Virus record (IMG/VR): IMGVR_UViG_3300037189_015050
Location: 1 to 22,353 of that record
Strand: one strand, 5' to 3'
Source of the DNA: a virus
Length of the DNA: 22,353 nucleotides
The notes under the pieces were generated by a model. That model saw nothing but the letters and a program-made list of their open reading frames with translations. It had not been told where the DNA came from and searched no databases. Positions 14,965-22,353 of the stretch are shown here, piece after piece (positions within the stretch are counted from its first letter, which is position 1; each line of letters begins with the position of its first letter). A program made the translations under genes and the position numbers.

Positions 14965-15499
14965 TTCCAAATTCATCTTCTATTAATCTTAAATTAATAT
15001 CAGTTAATTTAAGATTAAAATCAATAGAATGAAATGTTGGATTTTTTAACCAAAATTCACATATATCAGTAATATCTTTATACGAACATCCAAAATCCGG
15101 AGTGGAATTTTCTGTCATTGCTACATTTAAAATTAAAAGTTTGGTAATTGAATGAAAAGATAGTTTTTTATTTAAATCAATTAAATGATTTTTATTAGTA
15201 CAATATTCGTGTTTACTTGATACATACTCATGATAATATCCAGCAACTGATCCTAAAGATATTATAAATGGGATCTTATTTGATAAATCGTTTAAAAATT
15301 TAATTTGAAAATCTTTATGATAAGCATTATTAACAAATAAATCACATCCTAACGCATCATTAATTATTTTTTGGTAATTTTCTTCAATATCAGTTCCTGT
15401 ACTTTTTGAAATTCCAATTACATCAAACCCTATCTCTTTAAATCTATTATAGATAGATCTGCCAATGCCTGAAGTATGTCCTGTTATTAAACATCTCAT
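14942..15499 (-). CDS. Short-chain dehydrogenase/reductase (SDR), compact
   Basis: 185 residues of an NAD(P)-dependent SDR. The nucleotide-binding TGxxxGIG is at 6-13 (TGHTSGIG), NNAY at 57-60 replaces the NNAG motif, the catalytic Ser is in SLGS (81-84), and YxxxK is Y99/K103. Classical SDRs have about 250 residues; this form has a short substrate-binding part after YxxxK, so it probably acts on a small substrate. It would reduce a ketone or oxidise an alcohol, a usual step before or after amino transfer in sugar or small-molecule synthesis. It is last gene of the long minus-strand operon, with ATGA coupling to the radical SAM gene upstream. Confidence 0.82.
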   Translation of the reverse strand: MRCLITGHTSGIGRSIYNRFKEIGFDVIGISKSTGTDIEENYQKIINDALGCDLFVNNAYHKDFQIKFLNDLSNKIPFIISLGSVAGYYHEYVSSKHEYCTNKNHLIDLNKKLSFHSITKLLILNVAMTENSTPDFGCSYKDITDICEFWLKNPTFHSIDFNLKLTDINLRLIEDEFGINGLDLI

Positions 15500-16908
15500 A
15501 TTAAATTACTTAACTCCGGAAAAACTTTAGAAAAAGATATATTTCGTATAGAGTCTAAATTATTTACATATTCTTTAAAATCAGGTAAAAGATGTGTATG
15601 ATCTTCTGCCATAACAAATTTTAAAATTCCTTCCCATCGACTCCACCCATACGGATTATCTTTCCAAAAATTATCATCCTGTCTATAATTTTCCCATAAC
15701 CATTTTTTAAATTCAGAAAAATCTTTTTCTATTTGTTCTTTTTCAGTTTGAGGTAATAGTCTAGCACTTAAAAATGTCGGAATATACAATAGATGTAAAT
15801 TAATAATACCTCCACCTGTTTCATATTCATCAAGAGAAAATTTGTTTATTTTTTTAAATCCTTGGATTAATTTCCATTTAGCGAAATCAATGATATGTTT
15901 AATATTAAAAATTTGTACAGCACACGCTATAGCACAATGAATATTATCTGGAGAATTATCCATTAACCACAAACTACGTTCAATATCTTTCCAATTAGTT
16001 GGATAACGAATATAGTTATTTCTTTCCATAAGAGCATCTATGCTAAAAGCATATCTTACTTGTTTAAACTGGCTCCATATATTAATTATATCGTCATTGA
16101 CAAATATACCATTACTGTTATATCTTAGACTAATATTCTTAGCATATCCTCTTTTAATAATTTCATCTAAAAACCTTCTATGTTCTTTGATCATCAAAGG
16201 TTCGCCTCCGGCAAAATATAACTGAGTAATATTAGGAATTTGTTCAAATACATCATTCCAAAATTCTGGTTTTTCATACCATGTATTATTGAATGCTTGT
16301 TTATCAAATCCTACCTGTTTTAAAATTTGAGAACTTTTGGTTTTTTCTATCAACTTATCATAATCTTGTAACCAACGACTACTATCATGCGGACTACACA
16401 TAACACATTTAAGATTACAAGTATGACCTAAACGCAAATCTAGATATCGAACTACCGGAGGAACAGTTCCATCGCTATTAGTGTCATTAATAAGTTTAGA
16501 AAAATCTAATCCATTTCGATTCCATTCGTATATCTCCCATAATCTTTTACTTACAACACCATTAGATTCTTCTTCAAAGCATTTTGTACAACTAGCAGGA
16601 ATTTTACTATCTAACATAGTTAGACGTACATCTCGCATATACTGATTATTAAATGCTTCGAGAGGTGTTTCTCGACCAAAATTAGCAGGAACTCCATTTT
16701 CTTTTTTTACTAAACCTACAGTATGGTCTCCGGTTACTGCACCACTAGCATTTGTAACACAGCATAATCTAGCATCACCGTTAGGCCTAGTAGCAAGATG
16801 GATCCAAGGTAATACACAAAAACTAGAAGATCCTGTTTTTTGTATTATCTGTCTTTGTCCTTGACCGATTCTTGTTAACTCTGATTGAATCCAGAATTCC
16901 TTACTCAT
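15496..16908 (-). CDS. Radical SAM protein with N-terminal SPASM/twitch-like domain (family B, copy 2)
   Basis: 470 residues. As in the gene at 11878-13146, the auxiliary Cys domain comes first: C31, C49-C50 (HLATRPNGDARLCC), C107 and C110 (SCTKCFEEESNG). The radical SAM core starts at GHTCNLKCVMCSPHDSSRW (C164/C168/C171). YFAGGEPLM is the SAM-contact loop and FSIDALMERNNYIR matches the paralogue's SIDGIGESYEHIR. It is longer than copy 1, with an insertion between the two Cys groups (about residues 55-80). The C-terminal WKDNPYGWSRWEG region is additional. Coupled to its neighbours: an 8-base overlap upstream and ATGA downstream. Confidence 0.86.
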   Translation of the reverse strand: MSKEFWIQSELTRIGQGQRQIIQKTGSSSFCVLPWIHLATRPNGDARLCCVTNASGAVTGDHTVGLVKKENGVPANFGRETPLEAFNNQYMRDVRLTMLDSKIPASCTKCFEEESNGVVSKRLWEIYEWNRNGLDFSKLINDTNSDGTVPPVVRYLDLRLGHTCNLKCVMCSPHDSSRWLQDYDKLIEKTKSSQILKQVGFDKQAFNNTWYEKPEFWNDVFEQIPNITQLYFAGGEPLMIKEHRRFLDEIIKRGYAKNISLRYNSNGIFVNDDIINIWSQFKQVRYAFSIDALMERNNYIRYPTNWKDIERSLWLMDNSPDNIHCAIACAVQIFNIKHIIDFAKWKLIQGFKKINKFSLDEYETGGGIINLHLLYIPTFLSARLLPQTEKEQIEKDFSEFKKWLWENYRQDDNFWKDNPYGWSRWEGILKFVMAEDHTHLLPDFKEYVNNLDSIRNISFSKVFPELSNLI

Positions 16909-17989
16909 TAAAATTATACCTATTTGTAAATTGGTGTCTTGGTTGACTAAATTTTTTCTCTGCTATTCCACACGTACGAGCGCATGTAATCGATTTTTTC
17001 TCTTTCCATATTTGATCCCATATAGATTGCCATTTATTATCATTTATTATATCCTGTAATGGTCGACTTATAGAATTGATATATTCTTTTCCGCCTAGCT
17101 CATTTAGCATTTCTAAATGTTCTTTATCAATTTCTTTTCTAATTAGATAAGCGCCATCATCTAAATTATGATATGTAAAAGGTGAAGCACCTAACCAGCA
17201 ACAAGGATATACATCGCCTAAATGATCTATATAAACAGATTTATTTTTTTTTACTACACAATCAATATCACTATTTTTTACTATATCTTTATAATTGTCA
17301 ATAATACTCTGATCTACATATGTTAATTCAACATTATCAGCTGGTTCTAAAAAGTATTTAAAATTTCCATTTTTATCTCTCACGCGAAGTCTAGGTTCGC
17401 CAATAAATCTTGTACTATTTTTTACTTGGAATGTATTAAATCCTATTTTTTTTGCCATCTCCTTAGCTTGACTAATTTGATGTTGATTATGTTTAAAAGT
17501 TATAAATGCCCATTCTGCATTACCTTTTTCTGATATAAAAGCTGAAGCATTTTCTATTATTTTTTCAAAGTTAGTTCCAATCCTATATATAGAATGTGTA
17601 TCAGAAAGTCCATCTAATGCAAATATAACATTGTGATTTTTTGGTAATTTTAGTGCTAACAATTTCCACCATTGCGGTGTTCGCATACTTCCATTAGTAT
17701 GAATATTCACATATATTTCTGGGTTAATTAAATTAATATGTTCAACCATCTTTAAAAGATCATCATTTATTATAGGATCTCCAAGATTACCACAAAATAT
17801 AATTCCTTTTAATTGGATTAAAACATGATTATTTAATATAAGTTTAAACTCATCAATATTCCAAGATCGGATTTGATATCGATTGTTTATTCCACTACCG
17901 TTAACATTTCGAATACACATTGGACAAGATGCTTGGCAATTGCTTGTAATTTCTAAATGTACCGAATCTAATTGATCAAATCTAAACAT
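16901..17989 (-). CDS. Radical SAM protein with C-terminal SPASM domain (family A, copy 2)
   Basis: 362 residues and a paralogue of the gene at 1488-2573. The radical SAM motif is SNCQASCPMC (C18/C22/C25), FCGNLGDP replaces GGE, and FALDGLSDTHSIYR and FKHNQHQ are shared with copy 1. The SPASM region has DCVVKKNKSVYIDHLGDVYPCC and a last group TCARTCG, so auxiliary clusters are likely. The start overlaps the stop of the methyltransferase gene by one base (TAATG). The two copies lie at opposite ends of the island with different neighbours (aminotransferase-like there, methyltransferase here), which suggests duplication followed by separate use. The substrate is unknown. Confidence 0.87.
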   Translation of the reverse strand: MFRFDQLDSVHLEITSNCQASCPMCIRNVNGSGINNRYQIRSWNIDEFKLILNNHVLIQLKGIIFCGNLGDPIINDDLLKMVEHINLINPEIYVNIHTNGSMRTPQWWKLLALKLPKNHNVIFALDGLSDTHSIYRIGTNFEKIIENASAFISEKGNAEWAFITFKHNQHQISQAKEMAKKIGFNTFQVKNSTRFIGEPRLRVRDKNGNFKYFLEPADNVELTYVDQSIIDNYKDIVKNSDIDCVVKKNKSVYIDHLGDVYPCCWLGASPFTYHNLDDGAYLIRKEIDKEHLEMLNELGGKEYINSISRPLQDIINDNKWQSIWDQIWKEKKSITCARTCGIAEKKFSQPRHQFTNRYNFNE

Positions 17990-18594
17990 TATTTTTTACT
18001 TCCAATTATCATGAATCTATTATATTTAGGTAATTCCATTATTGATGAGGACCAAACTTTTATATTACTTTGATCGATAAACTCTGTTATATCATTAGCA
18101 CATCTAATATGTTCGTCTAATTCAAAATAATTGTTACTTTGCAATACAATAATAGACTTAGATGGAATTTTTTTTAACCATTTGTTATAAGTATCTTGTG
18201 TAATATGTTCACAACTTGTATTAATCACTATGTCCGGAAAATATTCATATTGATAATCATCCATACTACAAGTAATTGCTTTAAATTTTCCTAACATATC
18301 TTCAATCTTATTCATTGTTCTCGATATGTCTTCGCAAGTTGGATCAATATCAACTGATATAATATTGTTTGTTTTTATACTAGATTGAAATAATAAACTT
18401 GCTAAAACTCCATTCCACCCGCCATGAATTACTATATTATTATCAATAGAAGCAACATGCACCATTAGATTTTCTATTAACCAAATCTTACTTTTAATCT
18501 GACCTTTCCAAAAACTTTCCAATGTTCTATTCGTGTTATCGCTATTGCGAATTGCATCCATCCAGAATAAAATATGTTCTATATCAATTTTCAT
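17989..18594 (-). CDS. Class I SAM-dependent methyltransferase-like protein
   Basis: 201 residues. The Rossmann core is visible: VIHGGWNGVLASLLF (55-69) in the place of the glycine-rich motif I, ISVDIDP (79-85) with an acidic residue for the SAM ribose, FKAITCSMDDY as motif II, and PDIVINTSCEHI (120-131) followed by IIVLQSNNYFE as motif III. This NTSCEH...LQSN pattern is one I associate with small methyltransferase-like proteins of marine T4-like phages. The N-terminal 45 residues are helical. The methyl acceptor is unknown; no DNA-methylase catalytic motif (DPPY or PCQ) is seen, so DNA modification is unlikely. It lies between two radical SAM genes, with a 4-base gap upstream and a 1-base overlap downstream. 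Confidence 0.72.
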   Translation of the reverse strand: MKIDIEHILFWMDAIRNSDNTNRTLESFWKGQIKSKIWLIENLMVHVASIDNNIVIHGGWNGVLASLLFQSSIKTNNIISVDIDPTCEDISRTMNKIEDMLGKFKAITCSMDDYQYEYFPDIVINTSCEHITQDTYNKWLKKIPSKSIIVLQSNNYFELDEHIRCANDITEFIDQSNIKVWSSSIMELPKYNRFMIIGSKK

Positions 18595-18598
18595 TTTT

Positions 18599-19573
18599 TT
18601 AAATAATAACTTTTTTCTTATTCATGTTTGCTTCAAATGCGCACCAACAACTGTCTTTTTTACAAACTGTAGAAATTATTTTAGGTTGAAATTTTTCAAT
18701 AAAATTTATATCATATATATTTAATATTTCTTCTATGTTGTACAAAGAATTATTACAAATACCAGATATATTACCATTATGCTTGATTGATATCCAATTT
18801 ACTCCTAAACTACATTCCCATCCTAAAAATTTATTTAATCTTTCAAATATTAATGTGTTATCTTGAATTTTATATGATTTATTTTTTTCATCAATCACCG
18901 TTACTTTACTTCTATATTGTTTATTAACTTTAAAAAACCAAAATGGGTTAGAAGATCGTATTCTATAATCTTTTATTAATTTTCTTTGTTTATCTGTATA
19001 TGTTATATTTTTATCTATAATTTCTTTACAAATTATAGACCATCTTCTTTTACTCTTTTTATAGTACTCAATTGATTTTAAACAGTTATCCCAATCATTA
19101 GCATCCATCATTATCATTATGTTAACAAATACATTTGATTCATATATTAAATCAGCAAGATCTCTAGTATGAACTATATTTGTAAACTGTTGATGATGGC
19201 TTATCGATATTTGATCTAAATATAGAACTGCTTCTTTCCACCAATTGAGATTTTTTGATCCGTTCGTTGTTAAAGAGAATATACAATCATATCGATCTTT
19301 AAAATATTTTATAAATGGAATAAAATATTTCCAGTGTGTCGATTCGCCGCCTAAAATATTAAATTCAAATTTTCTTTTATTAGTATTCTTAATATAGTAA
19401 TCAACTAAATGACTTAGATTTTTTACTAACAATTCATAGTTTGGCCATTTATATATAGCAGAATTTGATCCTGGATAACAATATTGACATTGGAAATTGC
19501 AAATATCTCCAATACTTACTTCTATTATAAAATATTCTTCTGGATAATTTTGTTTAACTTCTATAATTTCCAT
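18599..19573 (-). CDS. Radical SAM protein with C-terminal twitch-like Cys domain (family C, copy 2)
   Basis: 324 residues from the ATG at 19573, giving a 13-base overlap with the upstream gene; an ATG at 19606 would overlap by 46 bases and add 11 unconserved residues. The radical SAM motif is GDICNFQCQYCYPG (C25/C29/C32), and FNILGGESTHW holds the SAM-contact GGE. The C-terminal domain has GWEC, then ICNNS, then CKKDSCWC, the same five-Cys pattern as the gene at 14059-14964. Very AT-rich. It is probably made together with the related gene just upstream, and may form a pair or act in sequence with it. Confidence 0.85.
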   Translation of the reverse strand: MEIIEVKQNYPEEYFIIEVSIGDICNFQCQYCYPGSNSAIYKWPNYELLVKNLSHLVDYYIKNTNKRKFEFNILGGESTHWKYFIPFIKYFKDRYDCIFSLTTNGSKNLNWWKEAVLYLDQISISHHQQFTNIVHTRDLADLIYESNVFVNIMIMMDANDWDNCLKSIEYYKKSKRRWSIICKEIIDKNITYTDKQRKLIKDYRIRSSNPFWFFKVNKQYRSKVTVIDEKNKSYKIQDNTLIFERLNKFLGWECSLGVNWISIKHNGNISGICNNSLYNIEEILNIYDINFIEKFQPKIISTVCKKDSCWCAFEANMNKKKVII

Positions 19574-20556
19574 TTTGGAACTTTCGAATCTGCTGAGCTT
19601 ATACAATTATTTGTTATGCAAGTTTGTGGAGAATTAAAAATTTTAAATCCATCAGTTATTGTACCCAATAACATATCAGAACAACTGTAACTACGTTTAA
19701 CTTCATTACCTCGAATTATAACACTTTGATATCCGCTATTGCAATTCCATCCTTTAAATTTATTAAATCCAAAAGAATTAAATCTTTCAGCTTGGTCAAA
19801 ATCATATATATTTCCTTTAAAATCTTTTAATTCTATCTGATAGATATTATCTTGTTTAAAACTCTGTGGAAATCCTGTCTGCATAATGTCTATCATTTCA
19901 CTTGTATAACCTACAACTATCTCTGTTGCTGTGCTATTACTTTGAGGTTTTAAAGTTACTGGAATACCGCGTTCATGAAATCTTTTACAACGATCATAAT
20001 ATTCATAAAACCTATCAGGAACCATAACCTGATTAATAGTTACATATATTTTATTCTCCATAAGAAATAATAACTTTTCACTAAATTCTATTTCATTAGC
20101 AAATTCTGCATGAAAGCTAGCAGTAACACTTGCTCTATCTAAAAGAGATAACTTACTAACTAATCTCTTCCACCATTTTAATCCCGGACTACAATTACTA
20201 GTCATATGAAAACTCTGATATTTAGGATCAGTATCATTAGCATAGTATTCTATTAGATTTAGGAAATCTTTATAAGCAGTCGGTTCACCGCCACTAAAAC
20301 TGAAATGAAAATCTGTAAATCCGTTTTGTTGTGCTTGTCTTTTAATCTCATCGATAGTTTTTTTATAAAGATCTAAACTATAATGATCAAGTTTATCACT
20401 ACGGGCATAAGGCCAACAATATGAACAGTTATAGTTACAGAATCTCCCAAGTATCCAACTAACTGAGAATAAAGGATTATTTAACATAGTTTTTTGACCA
20501 AAACTAGTTATATCATTCCAGGGTATATTTTGAAAATTAGAGTTTGTTAAATTCAT
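19561..20556 (-). CDS. Radical SAM protein with C-terminal twitch-like domain (family C, copy 3)
   Basis: 331 residues. The radical SAM motif is GRFCNYNCSYCWPY (C40/C44/C47), with FSFSGGEPTAYKDF as the SAM-contact loop. The C-terminal domain has GWNC, then YSCSDM and CITNNCISSAD. The last Cys of the group seen in the other two family C proteins (CxC) is Ser here, so the auxiliary cluster may be missing a ligand or use another. The ATG lies inside the 3' end of the repeat-protein gene, overlapping by 20 bases. It is the second gene of the minus-strand operon visible from the right edge. Confidence 0.85.
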   Translation of the reverse strand: MNLTNSNFQNIPWNDITSFGQKTMLNNPLFSVSWILGRFCNYNCSYCWPYARSDKLDHYSLDLYKKTIDEIKRQAQQNGFTDFHFSFSGGEPTAYKDFLNLIEYYANDTDPKYQSFHMTSNCSPGLKWWKRLVSKLSLLDRASVTASFHAEFANEIEFSEKLLFLMENKIYVTINQVMVPDRFYEYYDRCKRFHERGIPVTLKPQSNSTATEIVVGYTSEMIDIMQTGFPQSFKQDNIYQIELKDFKGNIYDFDQAERFNSFGFNKFKGWNCNSGYQSVIIRGNEVKRSYSCSDMLLGTITDGFKIFNSPQTCITNNCISSADSKVPKWKL

Positions 20557-22353
20557 TATTCAACCATTCCCAATCATTAATCTTAGATAACATAGACTTA
20601 TTATCATAATATTTTAATCCAAATTCTTTACCAGCCATTGCACCCTTAATAGAATATTCACCAAAAGGTTTATCAGATCCAATCGTACACCAAGCATCTA
20701 ATCTTTTTTCTGTTTCATTATCGATTTGTCCGTCAATTACTTTACTTGACATTTTAACACATTCTCTAAATGCACTCTTCCATGTATTAAAAGGATCAGT
20801 ATTAAATATAGTTAAATTACTAATACCATCCATTGGATTAAATTTCTTACTAATAGACGTAGACATATCAACTGTTGATGTATCTAATTCTAAAGTAAGT
20901 TTCTTTGGAAATAACTTAACGCCACCATAACCATATACTAGATCGTTAACTGAATTTTTACTTTTCCACACAAATACAGAATCTTTATCCCATGGATTAA
21001 CAACATAATCTAAATTAAAATCCTCTACTATTTGTGAATCACCATCAATCACCCAAAACATCGAGGTAGTAGATATCTTAGCTGCTTGTATATGAGCATT
21101 ATGAATACCTTCAATTCCATGCACCCGTTTAGCTTGTGGGAATCTACTTTTTAGATTCATCCAATTGTCTTCTGCATTTGGTTCTTTATAAGATATAAAA
21201 ATTATATCATAAGTTTCTTTAAATAAACTTTCTAACATTTCTTTCTTATTAATAAAAAATAAATTATCGGCTTCTTTTTTAGCAATAGGATATGTTTTTG
21301 GAATAAGATTTAATCTAGAATGAATAGTATTTGAAGCATTCCACTGGTGTACATATTCCTTGTCATAGTCGGGTACTAAGTATGTCAAATCAGTTAATAA
21401 TTCAGAATCACTATGTAATACCCAGAACATTGACGTAGTTGATTGGAATGAAGTAATCCGATCATATATATTGTCGTCAGTATCCAATTCTAGTATATCA
21501 TACCCAACTTTAGAAATCTTATTATCCATTTCTTTCTTATTAATAAAAAATAAAGTTTTAGATTCTCTTTTAGAAATAGTATAATTTTTTGGTATTAAAA
21601 ATAAATTTGGCCAATTATGGTTAATAGGTGTCCACTGATGAACATATTCCTTGTCATAATTAGGTACTACATAATCTAATTCATTTAATAATTTGCACTC
21701 AGGGGCTAACACCCAGAACATAGATGTTGTCGACTGGAATGAAGTGATACGCTCATAAACATCATCATCGAATGATAATTGTATTGTATCATAGACAACT
21801 TTAGAAATCTTATTATCCATTTCTTTCTTATTAATAAAAAATAAACTCTTTGCTTCTCGACTGGTAACTAGATAATGCTTTGGTATTAGAAATAAATTAG
21901 GTGACTCGTGATTGATTGGTGTCCACTGGTGTACATAATCCTTGTCATAATCCGGTACTAGATATGTTAGATCAGTTAATAACTTACATTCAGGAGTTAA
22001 TACCCAAAACATAGATGTTGTTGACTGGAATGAAGTAATACAATCATAAACATCATCATTAGTATCTAACTGTAATATATCATAGCCAATCTTAGAAATC
22101 TTATCATCCATTTCTTTCTTGCTGATAAAAAATAAATGATCTGCTTCTTTCTTAGTAACTGGATAATCTTTTGGTATTAAGAATAAGTTTGGTGACTCGT
22201 GATTGATTGGCGTCCACTGATGTACGTATTCCTTGTCATAATCAGGTACTAGATATGTTAATTCATCTAATAACTTACATTCAGGTGCTAATACCCAAAA
22301 CATAGATGTTGTTGACTGGAATGAAGATATTTTTTTATAGAAATTATCACCAA
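20537..22353 (-). CDS. Repeat protein with GT-A-like C-terminal domain (5' end outside window)
   Basis: The frame stays open to the right edge, so at least 604 residues are seen and the start is missing. The last 240 residues or so look like a GT-A glycosyltransferase-like domain: YDIIFISYKEP, then an AKRVHGIEGIHNAHIQAA helix, and MFWVIDGDSQIV with a DxD-type DGD that would bind metal and nucleotide sugar. Before it are four tandem modules, each starting MFWVL, containing YDKEYVHQW and ending FQSTTS. They resemble the DGD-containing part but have lost the acidic motif (PEC or SDS instead). So one domain seems to have been copied several times and only the last copy kept catalytic residues. 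The sugar donor, acceptor and even catalytic activity are unproven; a binding or structural role for the modules is possible. Confidence 0.7.
   Translation of the reverse strand, partial: GDNFYKKISSFQSTTSMFWVLAPECKLLDELTYLVPDYDKEYVHQWTPINHESPNLFLIPKDYPVTKKEADHLFFISKKEMDDKISKIGYDILQLDTNDDVYDCITSFQSTTSMFWVLTPECKLLTDLTYLVPDYDKDYVHQWTPINHESPNLFLIPKHYLVTSREAKSLFFINKKEMDNKISKVVYDTIQLSFDDDVYERITSFQSTTSMFWVLAPECKLLNELDYVVPNYDKEYVHQWTPINHNWPNLFLIPKNYTISKRESKTLFFINKKEMDNKISKVGYDILELDTDDNIYDRITSFQSTTSMFWVLHSDSELLTDLTYLVPDYDKEYVHQWNASNTIHSRLNLIPKTYPIAKKEADNLFFINKKEMLESLFKETYDIIFISYKEPNAEDNWMNLKSRFPQAKRVHGIEGIHNAHIQAAKISTTSMFWVIDGDSQIVEDFNLDYVVNPWDKDSVFVWKSKNSVNDLVYGYGGVKLFPKKLTLELDTSTVDMSTSISKKFNPMDGISNLTIFNTDPFNTWKSAFRECVKMSSKVIDGQIDNETEKRLDAWCTIGSDKPFGEYSIKGAMAGKEFGLKYYDNKSMLSKINDWEWLNNEFNKL
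21062..22353 (-). repeat. Tandem 291-bp coding repeats (97-residue modules)
   Basis: Modules begin at 22303, 22012, 21721 and 21430 on the minus strand. The first three are exactly 97 codons apart. The fourth is 123 codons, because its second half is the longer GT-like form leading into the last unit at 21061. Bases 22304-22353 encode the end of another module, so the array goes on outside the window. The DNA of the modules is still alike, which favours recent duplication and copy-number change; assemblies from short reads could collapse it. Confidence 0.9.

Noticed and set aside
14896-15000. Precursor peptide gene for a radical SAM-modified peptide (RiPP)
   Set aside because: No short reading frame with a start, ribosome site and Cys- or Gly-rich core was seen here or in the other gaps, which are all under 60 bases. 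The precursor could be outside the window.

Overview
The window looks like part of the genome of a marine, T4-like tailed phage with a low-GC host such as a SAR11-type bacterium. The evidence is a ThyX thymidylate synthase beside a short-repeat tail fibre, almost no non-coding DNA, and several copies of the T4/cyanophage late-promoter motif NATAAATA. The host range is inference. No capsid, terminase or replication gene is visible, so the phage assignment rests on these signals.

Layout. Positions 1-1491 read as phage core: the end of thyX (cut by the left edge), then a fibre gene with an Mtd-like N-terminus and collagen-like GXY repeats. These are separated by a perfect inverted repeat that holds a late-promoter box in its loop and part of the fibre Shine-Dalgarno in its 3' arm. 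Base composition drops sharply after about 1490. From there to the right edge is an AT-rich, gene-tight island of about 21 kb with 23 genes in blocks of alternating orientation: minus (1488-3466), plus (3507-4208), minus (4192-5589), plus (5645-7625), minus (7582-8262), plus (8304-14964), minus (14942-22353). Facing genes overlap at their 3' ends and leave no room for terminators. Two of the three divergent junctions carry NATAAATA boxes 4-5 bases from the start codons, with no Shine-Dalgarno. The third has ordinary Shine-Dalgarno sequences.

Content of the island. Eight genes encode radical SAM proteins, all with an intact CxxxCxxC: two with a C-terminal SPASM domain, two with the Cys-rich auxiliary domain at the N-terminus, three with a C-terminal twitch-like domain, and one with a cobalamin-binding-like N-terminus. 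Around them are five double-stranded beta-helix proteins with HxD...H iron sites (2-oxoglutarate oxygenase or aspartyl/asparaginyl hydroxylase type), two compact PLP aminotransferase-like proteins, a QueC-like PP-loop ATPase with a Cys4 zinc site, a short-chain dehydrogenase, a class I methyltransferase, a possible GNAT acyltransferase, two kinase-fold-like proteins without the usual catalytic motifs, one protein I cannot place, and a protein with a GT-A-like C-terminal domain preceded by at least four tandem 97-residue modules.

Together this looks like a phage-carried biosynthetic or modification island next to the receptor-binding fibre. The enzyme mix could build and attach an unusual, highly decorated small molecule, sugar or peptide. 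The product and substrate cannot be read from the sequence, and no obvious precursor peptide is present. No tRNA, CRISPR, integrase or insertion sequence was seen, and no gene-free stretch exceeds 60 bases.
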